DNA of 8,049 bases from NCBI GenBank assembly GCA_031290055.1, contig JAITOH010000095.1:1-8049 (forward strand), in the 5' to 3' direction. The notes beneath the pieces are model-generated. The model was not told the DNA's origin. It saw nothing but the letters and a program-made list of their open reading frames with translations, and ran no database searches. This DNA is from Endomicrobium sp. Lineage in GTDB: Bacteria; Elusimicrobiota; Endomicrobiia; Endomicrobiales; Endomicrobiaceae. Positions 5,938-8,049 of the stretch are shown here, in pieces (the stretch's first letter is position 1; every line of letters begins with the position of its first letter). The position numbers and the translations under genes were made by a program.

Positions 5938-8034
5938 CTAGAGTATAGCATTCAATAATGTTCCCACTTGGAAAACTATGAATGACACTATCCAAGCAAA
6001 AATTGTATTACCTATAACCATAAAAACCATCCACTTATAATTAGAGCCACTTTCTTTAAAAAATATCGTGACAGATGCTAGACAGGGTGCATATATAAGA
6101 CAAAAAATAAGAAAAGTTATTCCTTTAAGTAATGGCCAATTTTCATCTTTTGCTATTTTTTCTTTCAAAGTCACAGTATTTTTATTATTAACTTTATCTA
6201 TAGAATAAATTGTCCCAAGAGTACTTACAATCATTTCCTTAGCAGCAAAACCAGATATTATAGCAATAGCTTTACTACTATCCATACCTATAGGTTTAAA
6301 TAGGGGATCGAGAATTTCTCCAGCTTTACCTGCAATACTGTACTTCATCTGTTTAGAAGCACTTTGAACGGTTACATTTTTTTTATCTAATGGAATTTTT
6401 GGATAAGCAAACGCCACCCACACCAAAATTGACATAAAAACAATTACAGTTCCAGCTTTAGATACATACAACCAACTTCTTTCCCACATTTTTAAAAATA
6501 ATCCTTTAAGTGTGGGCAAATGATAAGGAGGGAGTTCCATAAGAAAATGAGCTAGTTCTTTTTTTAACACAATCATGTCTAAAATTTTTGCAACACTTAA
6601 AGCAATAATAATACTTAAAATATACATAAAAAACATTATAATTACGCAGTATTTTTGTGGAAAAAGTGCCCCTATAACAAGGGCAAAAACTGGAAGTTTA
6701 GCACCACATATCATAAACGGCACAACAAACATGGTTATAAGTCTATCGCGTTTTGAATCTAAAGTCCTTGTTGCAATAATACCAGGTACAGCACAACCAT
6801 TAGTCGAAAGCATTAAAGGGAGAAATGATTTCCCATTAAGCCCAAATTTGCCCATAACTTTATCCATTACAAAAGCAGCTCTAGCTAGATATCCTGAATC
6901 TTCAAAAAATGCAATTGCAAAAAACATAAACATAATAAGTGGAAAAAATGCTAGCACACAACCAACTCCACTAATTATGCCATCAACAACCAGAGATTGC
7001 ATAGATCCACTTGGAATGATATTTAAAACAATTTCTACAAACCACTTTAAAAATAAATTAAATAGCCTACTCACAGGTTCCGAAAAAGCAAATGTAAATT
7101 TAAAAATTATGTACATCACAAATAAAAAAATAGGAATTCCTAAATACTTATTAAGTATAAAATTATCCAAAATTTCGGTAAGATCAACTTTTCCTACGTC
7201 TGTTTTGCTTAAAACAGCTTTCACAATAGAACTAGCATAATTATAACGTCTCTTAGCTATCTCAACCTCGGCTCCCTTACCAAAATGCTCTTTTATATTA
7301 TTTCTACTTTTTTTAACTTGTTCCAAAATTTCAACTTGATTAGTACTATTGGAAATTAGTTTTAACGTTAAAGGATCTTTATCTAAAAGTTTTACAAAAA
7401 ACCAGTTTTTTGGGAATTTTAACAATTCTAAATTTTTCAAGACAAGTTTTTCAAGTTTAATGAGCTCTTTTTTTATATTTTCGCCATAATCAACTTTTCT
7501 TCTCATCTGATTTTTGAAATTCTTACTTTTATAAGTATCCAATATACATTCTAAAATGCTATTTATTCCTATTTCCTTATTTGCGATCGTAGCAAATACC
7601 GGAACACCTAAAAGAATTGACATTGTTTTCGTATTGATACTTTTACCTTGAGACTTCAGCACATCAATCATATTCAAAGCTAATATGATTGATGAATCTA
7701 ATTCCATAATTTGAGTAAAAAAGTATAAATTACGCTCTATATTAGTAGAATCAACTACATTAATTACAATGTCAACTTTTTCATTAATCAAAAAATCCCT
7801 TACTATAACTTCATCATCGGAATATGCAGACAAACTATATGTCCCAGGCAAATCAATAAACTTTATGTTATAGTCCCTATAAACTCTCAAACCTTCATTT
7901 TTATCTACTGTAACACCAGGGTAATTTCCTACATGCTTATTAGAACCTGTAAAACTATTAAAAAGCGTAGATTTTCCTATGTTAGGATTGCCCACAATAG
8001 CAACAGTAATGTTCTTACTATTCTTATTAATCAT
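5938..8034 (-). CDS. feoB: ferrous iron transport protein B (FeoB)
   Basis: Inner-membrane Fe(II) transporter with an N-terminal cytoplasmic G domain. At 698 aa it is within the family range (E. coli 773). G domain motifs: G1 GNPNIGKST at 15-23, switch I region NYPGVTVD at 37-44, G3 DLPG at 61-64, G4 NMID at 121-124, and a G5-like segment near 148-157. A helical spacer domain rich in Lys and Leu covers about 165-285. The membrane part shows hydrophobic segments near 299-317, 350-377, 432-456, 462-485, 523-543, 586-608, 638-660 and 669-692. The paired Gate motifs carry NGCAVPGIIATRT at 412-424 and CGAKLPVF at 443-450, with GYLARAAFVMDK at 381-392 before them. The ATG at 8034 fits the family's N-terminus. 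Only 15 bases upstream are in the window and no ribosome site or feoA is visible there. It ends in TAG, converging on the tRNA gene. Confidence 0.96.
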   Translation of the reverse strand: MINKNSKNITVAIVGNPNIGKSTLFNSFTGSNKHVGNYPGVTVDKNEGLRVYRDYNIKFIDLPGTYSLSAYSDDEVIVRDFLINEKVDIVINVVDSTNIERNLYFFTQIMELDSSIILALNMIDVLKSQGKSINTKTMSILLGVPVFATIANKEIGINSILECILDTYKSKNFKNQMRRKVDYGENIKKELIKLEKLVLKNLELLKFPKNWFFVKLLDKDPLTLKLISNSTNQVEILEQVKKSRNNIKEHFGKGAEVEIAKRRYNYASSIVKAVLSKTDVGKVDLTEILDNFILNKYLGIPIFLFVMYIIFKFTFAFSEPVSRLFNLFLKWFVEIVLNIIPSGSMQSLVVDGIISGVGCVLAFFPLIMFMFFAIAFFEDSGYLARAAFVMDKVMGKFGLNGKSFLPLMLSTNGCAVPGIIATRTLDSKRDRLITMFVVPFMICGAKLPVFALVIGALFPQKYCVIIMFFMYILSIIIALSVAKILDMIVLKKELAHFLMELPPYHLPTLKGLFLKMWERSWLYVSKAGTVIVFMSILVWVAFAYPKIPLDKKNVTVQSASKQMKYSIAGKAGEILDPLFKPIGMDSSKAIAIISGFAAKEMIVSTLGTIYSIDKVNNKNTVTLKEKIAKDENWPLLKGITFLIFCLIYAPCLASVTIFFKESGSNYKWMVFMVIGNTIFAWIVSFIVFQVGTLLNAIL

Positions 8035-8049
8035 ATGTACGCAATATCT

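Noticed and set aside
6575..7240. 221-codon open frame on the plus strand
   Set aside because: It lies entirely antisense to the membrane domain of feoB, whose family motifs are unmistakable. The translation resembles no known protein; it is a shadow of feoB codon use.

Overview
This is an AT-rich window (roughly one third G+C by eye) from a bacterium that is probably anaerobic. The pointers are a four-subunit pyruvate/2-oxoacid:ferredoxin oxidoreductase and a FeoB ferrous-iron transporter. Most intergenic spacers are long for a bacterium, and the one downstream of the tRNA looks like gene debris, so a lineage undergoing genome reduction is plausible. An Endomicrobium-like member of Elusimicrobiota is one guess; clostridial or other anaerobic lineages cannot be excluded from sequence alone.

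All protein genes lie on the minus strand, so transcription runs from high to low coordinates. From right to left they are: feoB (5938-8034); a 420-base spacer that contains no intact gene; a tRNA-Ala(CGC) gene on the plus strand (5446-5516) with a good sigma70-type promoter about 110 bases upstream; dnaX (3586-5211); recR (2875-3471); then porG, porD, porA and the first 142 codons of porB, which runs off the left edge.

dnaX and recR form the widely conserved clamp-loader/recombination pair, here without the ybaB/ebfC gene that usually sits between them. The por genes follow in the order gamma-delta-alpha-beta and together should oxidise pyruvate (or a related 2-oxoacid) to acetyl-CoA while reducing ferredoxin. 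FeoB would supply the Fe(II) that such Fe-S enzymes need, although no direct operon link is visible.

No unknown multi-gene system was found. The observations most worth following are an eight-A run in dnaX at which a -1 shift reaches a stop two codons later, giving a gamma-like clamp-loader product; a spacer next to the tRNA carrying a perfect Shine-Dalgarno sequence and what looks like the junction of two decayed genes; and two perfect inverted repeats flanking dnaX.
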